Assembly (NCBI GenBank): GCA_033032175.1
Contig: CM065319.1
Location: 13,861,018 to 13,925,017, forward strand
Length of the DNA: 64,000 bases
Direction: 5' to 3'
DNA from: Saturnia japonica
Taxonomy: Eukaryota > Arthropoda > Insecta > Lepidoptera > Saturniidae
Position numbers and translations under genes: made by a program. Positions 15,101 to 24,859 of the stretch are shown one piece after another (positions within the stretch are counted from its first letter, which is position 1; each line of letters starts with the position of its first letter). Below the pieces are notes generated by a model. That model was not told where the DNA came from. It ran no database searches and saw nothing but the letters and a program-made list of their open reading frames with translations.

Positions 15101-15627
15101 TACGTTAATTAATTGCTTCCATAGTGGGAGGAAATTGAAAAAACCGATGACATGGGGATGAACAGTTTGCCATTACAGCTATGTATATCTGTCATCTAAA
15201 TTCAAAATTTAATTACACCACTCGTTAGTTAAAGGATCGACGAATTCGTTACGTAGAGTGAGAACAGTGAAGCATCGCGCGTGAGTGAATGGTATGAGCC
15301 GCATAATTTCCATTTTGGAGAAGGTAAAACGCTCGTTTTAGTTTCATTCGACAGCTCTCGTCAATATTCATTGGTACAAAACGTTAATGTGGTTATCTAA
15401 ATAGTATTAAAGTAAAAAAATCTTTACAATGTCGGTCTATACTCGTCATAAGCTAAATCAAAATATAGAATTCGTATCGGTGCGATCCAGTCAGATACAA
15501 TAAAATTGTTGAGTCGTACAGTCTAGCTATATTTGTTATATGTAAGGATAATGTTTTGTTTCAGGTGGCACTCTCAGAGAATCCACCCAAGGATCTGGGT
15601 TACCTATATCTGTATGAAAGGCTGTGA
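173..15627 (+). CDS. USP5: Ubiquitin carboxyl-terminal hydrolase 5 (isopeptidase T), 5'-partial, 15 exons
   Basis: USP5 disassembles unanchored polyubiquitin chains in cytosol and nucleus. The fifteen visible exons are 173-358, 1365-1471, 2071-2236, 3090-3257, 3980-4141, 5794-5897, 6957-7137, 7746-7957, 9255-9377, 10819-10933, 11515-11628, 13150-13300, 13842-14069, 14865-14974 and 15565-15627. All have AG/GT borders and matching phases, and give 729 codons plus stop. In order: [10 protein letters not shown]; a ZnF-UBP with [23 protein letters not shown]; the Cys box GNSCYINS with the nucleophile codon at 4118-4120; the QQDAHEF box; two UBA domains ([14 protein letters not shown] in exon 12, [15 protein letters not shown] in exon 13); and the His box GHYVCH with WVIFNDNKV in exon 14. 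It ends [10 protein letters not shown]. About 85 N-terminal residues by comparison with the family are encoded before base 173. All catalytic and zinc ligands are intact, so the gene looks functional. Introns carry SINEs and a MITE. Confidence 0.96.
2071..3257 (+). other. USP5: USP5 ZnF-UBP domain exons (2071-2236 and 3090-3257)
   Basis: These two exons encode the zinc-finger ubiquitin-binding domain that recognises the free C-terminal Gly-Gly of ubiquitin. The zinc ligands expected for the family are visible: the CSKC pair, the Cys of LCGRR, and the His of GGNDHA at the exon end. The second exon continues [18 protein letters not shown]. The intron between them contains a 2270-2515 interspersed repeat. 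The join is phase 0 (exon ends CAC GCT, next begins GTA GAG). Confidence 0.9.
2270..2515 (+). mobile_element. Short interspersed repeat (GCTGTACCCGC...TGGACGACAAG type)
   Basis: It begins near CTTGCTGTACCCGCGGC and TTGGACGACAAG and ends near CATTTTATTTATATA. A clearly related copy lies at 10965-11215, in another USP5 intron. CTAGT-type ends are characteristic of many short lepidopteran repeats; the class (SINE, RTE tail or Helitron-like) is not settled from sequence. Confidence 0.5.
3430..3735 (+). mobile_element. tRNA-derived SINE (family D), near complete
   Basis: The head has an A-box-like TGGCTCAGTGG near 3450 and a B-box-like GTTCGCATCCC near 3482. The body GAGCCTGAGCTTTCGGTGAAGG follows. 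Related copies or parts occur at 14450-14585, 48690-48960 and 58260-58420 on the plus strand, and at 28050-28235, 37695-37920 and 43075-43265 on the minus strand. Confidence 0.6.
8190..8490 (+). mobile_element. LINE 3'-end fragment
   Basis: It contains GAGATTTCTCACTACTTGG, AGATCGTAGCCGAATATCC and GGCTATGGTAATAGCTTACC, the last resembling the 3' tails of insect non-LTR elements. A related copy is at 16465-16650. No coding capacity is left. Confidence 0.4.
8626..8870 (-). mobile_element. CTAGT-ending, possibly Helitron-like repeat, reverse copy
   Basis: On the plus strand it starts with GCTGTGCCTCACGGTTTCAC and ends with CTCTTTATAATATTGGTATAG. Its reverse complement matches 43296-43575, which runs from ACCAATATTATAAAGAGG to GGGGCATAGCTAGT. 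The 3' CTAGT is Helitron-like, but no protein is present. Confidence 0.5.
8882..8903. repeat. (GT)n microsatellite
   Basis: An uninterrupted run of about eleven GT units in a USP5 intron, next to the reverse CTAGT-type repeat. Confidence 0.9.
8950..9175 (-). mobile_element. tRNA-derived SINE (family T), minus
   Basis: This shares GCCCGTATCCCCAAAGGGGT, TCCCATGTAAAGGGG, ATTTCATCGAAAAACC and CTCGACCTGG with the copy at 14120-14395. The tRNA-like head is on the high-coordinate side and degraded. It is intronic. Confidence 0.55.
9740..9990 (-). mobile_element. LINE reverse-transcriptase C-terminal fragment
   Basis: The minus strand encodes a short tail with [20 protein letters not shown] followed by [10 protein letters not shown]. 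That pattern (FYNKIP..I..LP.NKFK) is common at the C-terminus of insect LINE polyproteins. Only the end of the ORF survives, inside a USP5 intron. The preceding 9465-9735 looks like decayed sequence of uncertain origin. Confidence 0.5.
10223..10701. mobile_element. MITE-like element with terminal inverted repeats in USP5 intron 9
   Basis: Inverted repeats of about 29 nt bound roughly 480 bp. The left arm at 10226-10254 reads TGCGTTTTTTATTCCCACGG and the right arm at 10671-10700 reads CCGTGGGAATAAAAAACGCG. The hexamer TATAGT occurs directly outside both ends (10217-10222 and 10702-10707), as expected for a target-site duplication. The AT-rich interior has no transposase. A non-autonomous DNA transposon is the best reading; the family is not identified. 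Confidence 0.65.
10965..11215 (+). mobile_element. Second copy of the 2270-2515 repeat
   Basis: It starts ACTAGCTGTGCCCGCCG and CGTGGACGACAAG and ends CATTTTATTTATATAG, with the same internal order as the copy at 2270-2515. It lies in the intron between USP5 exons 10 and 11. Confidence 0.5.
13765..13788. repeat. (AG)n microsatellite
   Basis: A perfect run of about twelve AG dinucleotides shortly before the acceptor of the UBA2 exon of USP5. Confidence 0.95.
14120..14395 (-). mobile_element. tRNA-derived SINE (family T), minus, with B box
   Basis: The reverse complement of 14328-14340 is GGGTTCGATTCCC, a Pol III B box, in a tRNA-like head at the high-coordinate end (ACTAGGCTAATGAGAC on plus). 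The body carries TATCCCCGAAGGGTTAGG. Copies are at 8950-9175 and 53320-53520 and a head-only piece at 21395-21450. Confidence 0.65.
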
Positions 15628-16099
15628 TTGATTCAACTGCTCTGTGAAAATGTACCAAAAATTGCCAACTCGTAGAAGAATAATACGGAAATGAGATTTG
15701 TTTATTATTGCATTGAATATTTTTTGTGTACACGAGAGAGTATTGAAAAGAAATAACAAAATAATATAATTTAGGATATATTTATTTAAAAAACGTATTG
15801 TTGATACGTTTTGAATAGAAGTTAACAAATGTTTGTTTGTTTTTATTTGTCAGTGTTATTCAATATAGCGTATAAGGAGTAAAATACGTAATATGTATGG
15901 TTGCCAACCGTCCCACGTATGTTACGTAAGGGATGTAAATTGTATCATTATATTTGTAAGTAGAAAGATTTAGCGCATTTTTTAATACAAAAATGAAATT
16001 GTTATGTAAGTGCTCCACTTGTAACTATAATAATTTAAAATATAGGCCGTATTTACATTAGTCTGATATGTCATGTCACATCTGTATTAGAGGTGGACA

Positions 16100-16192
16100 A
16101 TTATGAATGATTTACATAATCAAAATATTTGATTATGAATGATTTACATCGAGATATTCGTTTATGATTGATTTACATAATCGAGATATTTC
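16100..16192. repeat. Imperfect tandem repeat, period about 30 bp, three copies
   Basis: Copies beginning near 16100, 16132 and 16161 share TTATGAATGATTTACAT and an AATCGAGATATTTC-like end. Weaker echoes (ATGATCACTCATCATCG, AATTACTAATGGTTATAATC) continue to about 16345. Confidence 0.6.
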
Positions 16193-16464
16193 TATGATAA
16201 GTGATCACATAGATGTAGTATTACTAATTTTATCAAATTAGTAACCTAGCATTAGTAATTACTGATCGTACTTCTATTATGAATGATCACTCATCATCGA
16301 AATATCTACTAATTTTAGTAATTACTAATGGTTATAATCGAATGATTACATTAGTATATCTCATAATCGCCCACCGCTAATATGTATGCCGTGTTGTGAT
16401 GCTTTCTGAAGATATTTTGAATCAATACAGAGAAGAAAGAATAAGAGAGGTAGGATATAGAGAA

Positions 16465-16650
16465 GTTTCTTTAGAGATTTCTCTCCACTTGGGGCAGTCC
16501 CAACTGGTGGAAGAGAACAGAAGATCGTAGCCAAATAACCTTGTATTGTGTAGGGTTTCCAGAGGCCAATGGGATAGGCTGGTTCAAGATCGGCAACGCG
16601 CTAGTGATACATATTTTATAAGCGCCCAAAGGTTATGGTTCGAATGTAGT
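16465..16650 (+). mobile_element. LINE 3'-end fragment, second copy
   Basis: It shares GAGATTTCTCTCCACTTGGGG, AGAAGATCGTAGCC and GCGCCCAAAGGTTATGG with 8190-8490. Non-coding. Confidence 0.4.
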
Positions 16651-18100
16651 ATTAATTTACTTTATGTGGAGGGTAATTAAACTTTGAAATTACCAATCAC
16701 ATTTGGTAAATTATTTTAAGAAGATAATAAAAGGCTTTGAGTGCTGAGTATAAACTGCACTCTTTATATGGAAGTCAATAATTATTATATTCGAGTGAAT
16801 ACAAGTACATGAAGATAATAATATTAACTAGAGTGGACACCATCGTACAGTAGTGTGACGAGGCCTATCCTCCTCTCCCTCCTTCACTATTTAACCGCTC
16901 TGACGCAGATCGGGATCTGCCCTGATACGAAAACACAAGTCAGAAGCAATCAGAACTTTACTTCACAAACTGAAGCGCGGCACTATCTTGCCAGCAACGT
17001 AGAATTATCGTATTTAGACCAGAACTAGGGTCAGTTTAGCTTTTTGATGAACAAAATTATTGTGACAATAATCATGTGGTATCATAGAAGGCATGAAATT
17101 GTCATATAATAAAATTATCATACGGTTGTGAATCCTGACACCATACTAAATTTATGAAGAGGATGTTCTGATGCTTTATGACACTATGTGTCAGCATGAA
17201 TATGAGAATATATAAATAGATTATATTCAGCATATGAATGCAGCCTTATATATAAACACATGCTTTATTCTATTAATTGTACTAAAATATTACATTCTTG
17301 GTAGTTGTTTGGCCAATCCAGTGAAATATTAATCAGTTGATGTTGAAGTTAAACATTATGAGGAAACCTAAATACCTCAAAAGCCAATCATTGTAGTGGG
17401 CGAATGTGTTGATGAAACCGGTACCTTCCTCCAGGAACATGCACATCAGTTGAATTTTTGTAATCCGGTATTAATTAAATTAGTATTTCATTTTTGTTTT
17501 ACTTTTTACTTTCATGTGTCTATATTGGATGAAATATTTTTGATGTCCTGTATTGTTGTGTCTCGTAAATCTGAGTTCCAAGCAGGACATGTCTAGAAAT
17601 GTCATTTGTAATTATTTTTGTTTATATTATAAAGTACATTGTGATTGTAAAATCAATACAATAACATTAGCAATATAGAAATCATATGATTTATTAAGTA
17701 GTAAAATATTTTGTACTATTACTTTCATGGTGTACCTTCTGTCTTTGCCTAATACTGAGATATTGGAGAATATGGCTGAGAACTAAGTAATGATCCTGAG
17801 TCCCTGTTATGTAAACAAACAACGAAATTGAGAATAAACTATTAATAAATGTGCTCTCTTATTTAATGTCTTTACTTTGTACCTATACTACTTATTCACA
17901 AGACCTGGAAAATATAAGTACCATATAAAATAGTATTTATTACATTTAGCATGTAACTTTAAGCACTGATAAGAATAAAGAAATAATGTTATGCCATTAC
18001 TTATTAACTTTGCTTTGGATATGTGGTTTCATAAGTCTTTTCACATCCATAAACTTGCACTTTGATATCTAGAGTGAAGTATTAATCACATTTTTTTCTT

Positions 18101-18106
18101 TTTATT
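18101..18106 (-). terminator. Poly(A) signal of mRpS18A
   Basis: TTTATT on the plus strand reads AATAAA on the minus strand, about 85 nt past the mRpS18A stop codon. Confidence 0.6.
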
Positions 18107-18190
18107 CCAGTAATAAATAAGAATATCAAGTCAAGAACTAAAATACATATAATAACTTCATTCATTTACATTTTTTACTATACAAACTTT

Positions 18191-19206
18191 TTATTTGAAA
18201 CGATCTACCCATTTGGGTATCTTTCTCATAAATATAGTCTTCTCATCAAAATATGTGTTAAACTTCTTATAGTCCCTCCGCTTTGTGGGGTCTTTTTTAC
18301 AATTCTCTGGAGTTAAATTAATCATTAGACCTGAAAAGAAAATGATTTTAAATTTTAAAAATTTAGTAACTATTACTTTATATAATATATATCATACTGT
18401 AGTAAGTCAACCCAGCCATAGTATTACTTGATGCTGTGGCATACATCTCCCATCTAGGCAATACAAATTTGCAATGAAGGTTGTATATGCTTGGGTTGTT
18501 TGTTTGTTGAATTTGACAAGAAGAGGTCTGGCTAGTGTGCATTGACTAGGATTATGTAAAACATTGTAGTAGTTGAATAAACATTGTTGTTATCTGCAAA
18601 CTACCGTTATTTATGTGATTGAGCTAGCTTGACGAAATTACTAGTTTTTCATTGCATATTTCTTACTCATAAGAAATGAGCTGATAAGGTACATTACTAT
18701 TACTTTTATAGGTAAAACGAACCTGCTTTTTGTGCCATTGTTACCATTTTCCCAATCTTCTTCTGTTGCCTACGGCATAAACCTGTTATCCTTCGTGGCA
18801 GCATACATCCATCAGATCTGACGAACTGACTCAGAATGAGTACGTCTGTGTGTTTTACATCTAGCCCTAAAGAACACATGTAGCAGGGCGGTTTTTCAGA
18901 CTTTGGAACATTCAGCAACGACACGTCAACTTCTGCAGGCAAAGAGCTCAAGTTTTCTACTCTAACGAGAAGGTCTGTTCTTGGAGAAGGTACGTTTACC
19001 CCTTCCACTATTAATGTCGTGCCCTCAGTTCGTTCGCGTACTAAAACAAAATTTGATTTATAGGTTATGTGACTATTACTACCTATTTATTTATTTACAG
19101 CCTTACTTTCTTTTATTTTCATCGGGTTTGTCGTTGAAACAGTGCGTATTGATGTAAATAATGCACTTTTTGCAAAAGAACGACTAGCCCTTACAACAAA
19201 CGCCAT
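18191..19206 (-). CDS. mRpS18A: Mitochondrial ribosomal protein S18A (S18/mL66 family), 3 exons
   Basis: Exons 19107-19206, 18723-19040 and 18191-18330 join cleanly (100 + 318 + 140 nt, 185 residues plus stop). The ATG at 19206-19204 opens an Arg/Ser/Thr-rich, acid-poor N-terminus (MAFVVRASRSFAKSALF), as expected for a mitochondrial targeting peptide. The diagnostic core is in exon 2: CYMCSLGLDVKHTDVLILSQ, then FVRSDGCMLPRRITGLCRRQ and KMVTMAQKAG. Exon 3 encodes LMINLTPENCKKDPTKRRDY and ends DEKTIFMRKIPKWVDRFK. The LSQF..GCMLPR.ITGLC block identifies the S18 family, and the exon 2 match to the insect S18A paralogue is strong. In the mitoribosome this paralogue is placed in the large subunit as mL66. 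The donor at 19106-19105 (GTAAGG) is preferred over a GTAAAT four codons later because only it keeps frame. Confidence 0.9.
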
Positions 19207-19590
19207 TTCTACTTTTTCGTTTTGCAGAATGTAGGGATGTGAAAAAAAGCCATTAATAAACATTTATTTTTGCATAAAAGTCGATTTTTAATTATTGTGA
19301 AATCGAGTTTTTCACAGTCGATATTTTTTTTTGATAAAACTAGTGTAAATTTTTTTACCTATTCAATCACCCTTCTTCCAAAATGAATGCTTCAAGTTTA
19401 TATTTACAATCCATTTCACTTTATTTATGCACAATACCCAAGCTATATCACTCAAAACGATACATAATATAGGTTCTAAAATCTAAGTTAATACTACTAT
19501 TATAAAGCTGAAGAGTTGCTTTTTAATTTAATATTGTATTCTTGTGTTGAAAATATTGTAATACAAGTAATGGTAGTCTATCTTATAGTT
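19207..19590. other. Upstream flank of mRpS18A
   Basis: AT-rich sequence that must contain the mRpS18A promoter; no TATA box is evident. Part of a reverse SINE-like copy (CCATTTCACTTTATTTATGC, near 19410) lies here, related to the GAA-tailed family seen at 39045-39385. Confidence 0.4.
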
Positions 19591-20120
19591 CTTCCCACAA
19601 GTACAAATTACTTTAATTTTTCACTATCCCCTAAACTATGTGTCCAAATAACATGCTTTAAACAGAAAAATTTAACTTCATAAAATAGTCTTTTTAAGCC
19701 GTGTCTAAAAGAAAGATCATAAATATTTTTTTAATTTTTAATAATTGTTTATCATAAAATAGCTTATTGTGGCTTATGTATAAGAGATAGATATATTCTA
19801 TCACAAACTATTTTTTAGATATACTAAGGCCCAATATTTCTATACAACATTGTATTTACGTACCACTAAAAATTATTGCAGCGAACGCGGATAAAGCAGT
19901 TTGGGAGAGCTTCGTGTTCTGACTTATTTACCAAAAATCAATATGAAAGGCTAGCCGTGACGTATACCTCGATGCTAGATATCCTGTACTAATCCTCGTG
20001 AATCAAGCTATCGTATACGAAAAGCATTTTTGGAATCCGATTGATATATCTAGAGATTAGCGTGTTTAAACAAACAAAGAAACATAAAAACTTTCCCGCT
20101 TTGTTATATTAGTACCTACT
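19590..20120 (-). mobile_element. Interspersed repeat, Helitron-like, reverse copy
   Basis: It is colinear with 49335-49945. Shared blocks are ATGTGTCCAAATAACATGCT, GCTTATGTATAAGAGATAG, ATATACTAAGGCCCAATAT, AACGCGGATAAAGCAGTT and the end CGCTTTGTTATATTAGTAC. The reverse complement starts TACTAATATAAC, a typical start of CTAGT-ending lepidopteran repeats. No ORF. Confidence 0.5.
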
Positions 20121-21004
20121 ACCTATATACATATTATATATAGTATAGCTAATACTTTTAAAAGTTCAAAGTATATTCCTACTTAGAAAAACAAATTCCG
20201 AGGACAAAAGGTCGTAAAATAATATTAAAAAAAAGATTCTTTACTTACTTTTTAAAAGGCTTATCAAATTCTGATTATTCAACCTTATTATACAACAAAA
20301 TTTGCTACATAATGGGCATTCTCCGTGATTAACAATAATTTTTGTCTGATTATTATAACATGTTTATTTAGATTGATTATTTGATTAAGAAAGTTATTAT
20401 TGTCAATATTTCAGGGGTTTAATACACTTTCTCAAAAAAATATGAAAAAAAATTGAATATTAAATAAATCAATTATTTTCAAAACAAAAATCAATTTTTT
20501 TTTATTTCTTTTTAATATAACCAAAAATTATCGATTTTTAAAAAACTATTTTTTTAGAAAGTCACCCTTAATGTAGTGCTGGGAAAAATTGTACTCTTGG
20601 GAAAAATGATATCAATTATCAAGTACCAAAAGAGTAGTGTTCTAAATGACCAGGCGATCCATAAACCATCAATTAATCGATAGTCATTTAGTACTAACAA
20701 TAATTGATTATTGGGGATAAATCTTTCAATAGCTTATTTCCAATAAAAATTCGGTGTATTTTTGCGATTACAACAAATAACGCGCTGACTGAAATACATT
20801 GCAGAAACAAACAAAATTTTACAACACTAGAAAATAGTCGAGTCTAGTCTACGGCTTTATTAGTCAGTTTATATAACCATCTCTATTCTCAGCCAAATTT
20901 TATTGCCAATTCAATTGAATAATACCACAGAATAATAATACTCTTAGCGGAAAGATACAGTCTGGTTGTTAAGCAGCACAATTGTTATTTATCTCTGAGC
21001 AGCA

Positions 21005-21250
21005 CTATGAGTTTTTGGTAGGATTTTTGGATGACATGTTGTGGGTTTTATTTTTAATTCATTAGGTTTTTTGAACATATATTATGTAATATTGGTGGCA
21101 TTTTGCGTCATATAGTTTGGTTGTTGTGCATAAGTGAAGTGAAATATAAATATAAAGTACGACTTACGAGCATTTTGAGATGTCACAAAAACTCCCTTGA
21201 TAATTCTGACCACAGAACAAGAGAGCCACCATCTTGTCAGAAGATCCCTC
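21005..21250 (+). mobile_element. GAA-tailed SINE family, truncated copy
   Basis: Shared blocks with 23580-23930, 39045-39385 and 51935-52335: GACATGTTGTGGGTTTTATT, TATTATGTAATATTGGTGGC, TTTGCG..ATATAGTTTGG, CACAAAAACTCCC and GAGCCACCATCTTG. This copy lacks the GAA tail. Confidence 0.55.
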
Positions 21251-21394
21251 TTAGTTTTTCAAGTAGAAAATTTTACGAAAGCTCAAACATATTGACACTA
21301 GCAAGCCCTTTTTACGGCGCTAAAACATGAAATGCAGCATCAAACCTTTAGCTTGCGAAAGTTTATTTTAATTTGAATTATTTTTTCTCTCTGC

Positions 21395-21450
21395 CTCGCT
21401 AGCTCAGTGGTCGTAAGCGCGACTGCTATGAGCGAGGCTTGATGGTATAT
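21395..21450 (+). mobile_element. tRNA-like SINE head, fragment
   Basis: GCCTCGCTAGCTCAGTGG with CGCGACTGCTATGAGCGAGGC resembles a tRNA A box and stem. There is no B box or anticodon arm, and the sequence matches the 5' end of the SINE at 53320-53520, so it is not a tRNA gene. Confidence 0.55.
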
Positions 21451-22504
21451 TATTTTTTCTACCATGCGATCTTTCTGCACCTGATTAATTTTCTCGTTTA
21501 CATTGGAATTTAGTTTACTTTATGGATAACAATATAATTTTAGAATGTTTTAATATCTCGTAGCGTCTTTATAGTAGGTGAAGCATTTCCATTTCTTCAT
21601 TTTCTCGTTGATAGCTCCTGTGAAAACTTGAACGAGCGTCTTTTTTACATTATGTATGCATTATTTTATAAAAATATGACGTTTACACACGTACAAGGTT
21701 ATACCAGATTCGGAGAAACTGATAGGGATGAAGCTATATCGATAAACGTAACACGATAACAGATCCGATATTTTTTTTACAAAATGTAAGAAACTAAACT
21801 ACTGCGGATACTTTTGTACAAATTTATTAACTAATATTATATTTCATTACAAGATGTTATATTTATTAATTCTTGATTGATAATGCCAACTTCTTCAATA
21901 TTTCCGAAGCTGTTGTAAAATAAGTAGGTATAGGTAGGTACTCGACAATGAAACGAAATAATTATAATGACAGGTAATCTTTATTTATTTATTTTAATCA
22001 AAAACTTATGAATTGACACTACTTATTTCATATCGATATTCATTCACATCGATATCATTACTTATTTGGTCACAACACTACAACTATCAAATTAGAACCG
22101 TCATCGAGAAAATAAAGAAATGGAAATAGTCAGAAATAGTGTACCTAGTGTACTTAATAAAATTCAATTGACATTGACATTTGACAGCACATGACCCTTT
22201 AAAGTTATTTGCACCAGCACTATATGTTTAACATAATATAAAGTAGTTTTATATTATCCCTGCAGTTCCATTAAACAAGTATTATGTATAAATTTTGTGG
22301 TTATTTTATGTTGTGTCAATATATCCTCTTTAAAGGTTATTCTCAATGATTATTCTACAGTACACGTTTGGCAACTCAATTCTATAACGTGTATTTGTCA
22401 CACTTGACTTCGCAAAGTTTTTTCTATAGGCAGAAAGTAAAAAAAAGCACTAGCACACCAAAGAGAGAATAATATGTTTTACCATGTTGTGTCCGGTAGT
22501 ACTA

Positions 22505-22610
22505 TATTTTCTTTTTTTTTAACTGACTACACTGTTAGCCTTAGGGGCCCTATCCAAAAACAGAGCCGCTGCGGCTTTTACAGCTTCACCGGACTTGTAG
22601 TACTATTGTT
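22505..22610 (-). mobile_element. GGGGCCCT element, complete short copy
   Basis: A run of T followed by TAGCCTTAGGGGCCCTATCC, GCCGCTGCGGCTTTTACAGC and TTCACCGGACTTG. A near-identical core lies at 55505-55600. The oligo(T) at the low end would be a poly(A) tail if the element reads on the minus strand. Confidence 0.5.
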
Positions 22611-23524
22611 GCCACTGTAAAATATAAGCGTTTTATTTTTGCATCAATTTAATGATTGTCAGCACTGTCAGCAGTCAGATTTTATTAGCAGCACCAGCAC
22701 CACAGAGCAGCACAGTGCACTGCACCAAATTCACTGCACACATACCTAGTTTTCCAATTACAGAGCATAATGCGACTCAGTGGCGCACAATGCCGAATTG
22801 TGCTGATGCTTAATTAGAACGTGAATTAGTTTTCAAATGCAAAATAATAATGCAACATTATCAAAATAGTCAATGTTTTCATACCTTCATCCATACTTAT
22901 ATTTATTTATATAACGCAATGTGAATTAACTTTTATTATTTCCAAAAAAGCTACGACGAAACGAAGGCTTAATTTTTTTTTCAACAATAAACAATATTAC
23001 TAACGATAATATTGAAATAAAATTTCGATCAATGCCAACTTAAAGAAAAAACACTAAACTTGTTAGTTTTCTGCCCCTGAGTTGGTATCGATTGCACGCA
23101 TCACGCGAAGCAGTACTTTTGAGATTGCTCGATTGTGCGAAGCGTTGGTGTATTCAACGTTGAGCATGCCGCTTATTGCGCTTTAGTGCTGTAATTGGAA
23201 ACCTACCATATTAGGCTACTGTCTAGCATTTCAACTATTTCAAGTTATTATTTATATACTTTAGTTAACTCCTTTTCAATTTTAAGATGCTCAAATGTTC
23301 AAGTTATATTTGTGATCCAGTTAAGTAATATAATTTTTTAAACGAGAAAATCACATTTTTTAATTAACTTATGATTTACACTCTATGGCGTTTCACCATT
23401 AGTCATCGATGTCATCATTGATCATAGATATAGCCTTTTAAAGCCCTAAAAGCAGAGATAAATAACAATTTGCTAAAAGCGTTATTACACTCAGTATTGT
23501 CATATCTACCAACTTTTTCGTGGA

Positions 23525-23965
23525 TTTACCTTTTTTTTCTGACTGACTATACTTTAGCCTGAGGGGCCCTATTCAAAACAAAGCCACTGTTGGGTTTTTT
23601 GGCGGAATCTTGAAGTGACATGTTGTGGTTTTTATTTTTAATTCATTAACTTAGATTTTGACCCTTTATTATGTAATATTGGTGGCGTTTTGCGTGATAT
23701 AGTTTGGTTTTTAGGCTTAAGTGAAGTGGATTATAAATACAAGCTGAAAGCATTTATTCTGAGGTCCCACAAAAACTTCCTAGAAAATTCTAACAAGGGA
23801 GCCACCATCATGTTAGGATATTGAATCCTCATAACAGTCATAACACATGACACTATAATTCACTCGACAATGGCAGTAATGATCTTCATTAAAGAGGACC
23901 GGTTGCCAAGTTAGGAAGAAGAAGAAGAAGAGCCACAGCTTCACCGAACTTGGCGGCAAGCGCTT
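23525..23965 (-). mobile_element. GGGGCCCT element interrupted by a GAA-tailed SINE
   Basis: The left half (TTTTTTTCTGACTGACTATAC, GGGGCCCTATTCAAAACAAAG) stops near 23580 and the right half (CACAGCTTCACCGAACTTGG) resumes near 23932. Between them lies a SINE of about 350 bp. AGCCAC flanks both sides. Confidence 0.5.
23580..23930 (+). mobile_element. GAA-tailed SINE, full-length copy
   Basis: Starts GGGTTTTTTGGCGGAATCTT and ends CCAAGTTAGGAAGAAGAAG. Same order as 39045-39385 and 51935-52335. The ATTAAAGAGGACCGG block precedes the tail in all three. Confidence 0.6.
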
Positions 23966-24115
23966 AGGGCACTCAGCCGCGAAAGTTTTGGACAACTCAC
24001 GCACAAGCGTGCCAAAGTGGCCGAACCTCGGCTTGGGCGGTTGTCGCGATTGCAATGAATTCGCGATCTGACCAATTCTCTATCCGTAAATTCGAGCTAA
24101 ACTAACATATACTTA

Positions 24116-24163
24116 TATACATGTTCCTTCCTTCTGGGAGGAAGAAAGGAACATGTGTATATA
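24116..24163. repeat. Long hairpin (near-perfect inverted repeat)
   Basis: The arms TATACATGTTCCTTCCTTCT and AGGAAGAAAGGAACATGTG pair almost completely around a very short GGG loop. Confidence 0.6.
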
Positions 24164-24309
24164 TATTTAGTAATCTGAAAAATGGTCTACAGTGACTAGC
24201 GTAAAAAAGAAAAAAAGTTTCCTTACAGAACCTATGTACCTGTGAGGCGTGCACGTATGTACATATGTGTGTAATGTTTGTATGTTGGTAACTAAGTGTT
24301 GCACGTATA

Positions 24310-24844
24310 GTGTCACTTGTATCGCGCGGACGACTGCCTGATTCAAGGGCTTCACACCGGGGAACGGACATAGGCTTGAGTTGCCGCTATAGAGGGCGGA
24401 CGTGGCGGGTGTGCGGGAGCGAAGTTGACCGCCCGCGTCCATTCTCTGCGGAGAGAACGGTGGTTACGCGGGCGTGGGCGTTGGCATGTTTTGTTTGGAT
24501 AGACGGTGGAGTAGAACGCGTTAGCTTTCTCGACTTTATCGTCGGGGTTCAGTGAAAATGTTTCGTGATTGGCGTTTTCTCCATAAGGCAGTTAGAATAC
24601 GGACATAAGTAACGGCTGTTTTAATTAGCGGATTGGCGTGATTCGACGCTGTATCGAAGTAAGATCGTGACAGGAATTTGACGTAAGAGTGAATCGACGG
24701 AAGATCCATATCTCTGTGGAGATCTTCCATTCGCATGTATGGAGGGACACCGGTAAGACGGTAGAGAAATCTATTCTTAACAGTTTGCAACTGTTTGAAA
24801 TTAGATTTTGATATACGTGCGAACGCGGGGCAACTATATGTCAT
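24310..24844 (-). mobile_element. Jockey-like LINE, 3' end of the reverse-transcriptase ORF
   Basis: The minus strand from 24844 reads MTYSCPAFARISKSNFKQLQ, then NRFLYRLTGVPPYMRMEDLH and RDMDLPSIHSYVKF, then SYFDTASNHANPLIKTA. This is the C-terminal RT-downstream region typical of Jockey-clade non-LTR elements (tYa.p....l..LQ..QN..LR..tgaP.y.r..DLh.Dl.lp). The GC-rich 24310-24535 is probably the adjoining tail. It is a 5'-truncated dead copy. Confidence 0.75.
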
Positions 24845-24859
24845 GATCGGACGGAGATC

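Larger units (their letters stand above)
15628..18098. other. Intergenic: USP5 3' flank and space to the mRpS18A 3' end
   Basis: No gene seen. The segment holds the USP5 3' UTR (no clear AATAAA close to the stop), an imperfect tandem repeat at 16100-16192, and a LINE tail at 16465-16650. A 66-codon open frame at 17396-17596 is AT-rich and has no recognisable motif, so I do not call it a gene. An AATAAA at about 17832 could serve as a distal USP5 poly(A) signal. Confidence 0.6.
20120..24300. other. TE-rich intergenic DNA without a recognised gene
   Basis: AT-rich. It holds GAA-tailed SINE copies (21005-21250, 23580-23930), a tRNA-like SINE head (21395-21450), the GGGGCCCT element (22505-22610, 23525-23965), a CAG/CAC-rich patch (22665-22745) and a hairpin (24116-24163). 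No exon with coding signal was found on either strand. Confidence 0.55.

Noticed and set aside
21395..21450. tRNA gene
   Set aside because: Only a tRNA-like 5' head is present, without a B box or complete cloverleaf, and it matches the start of a SINE.
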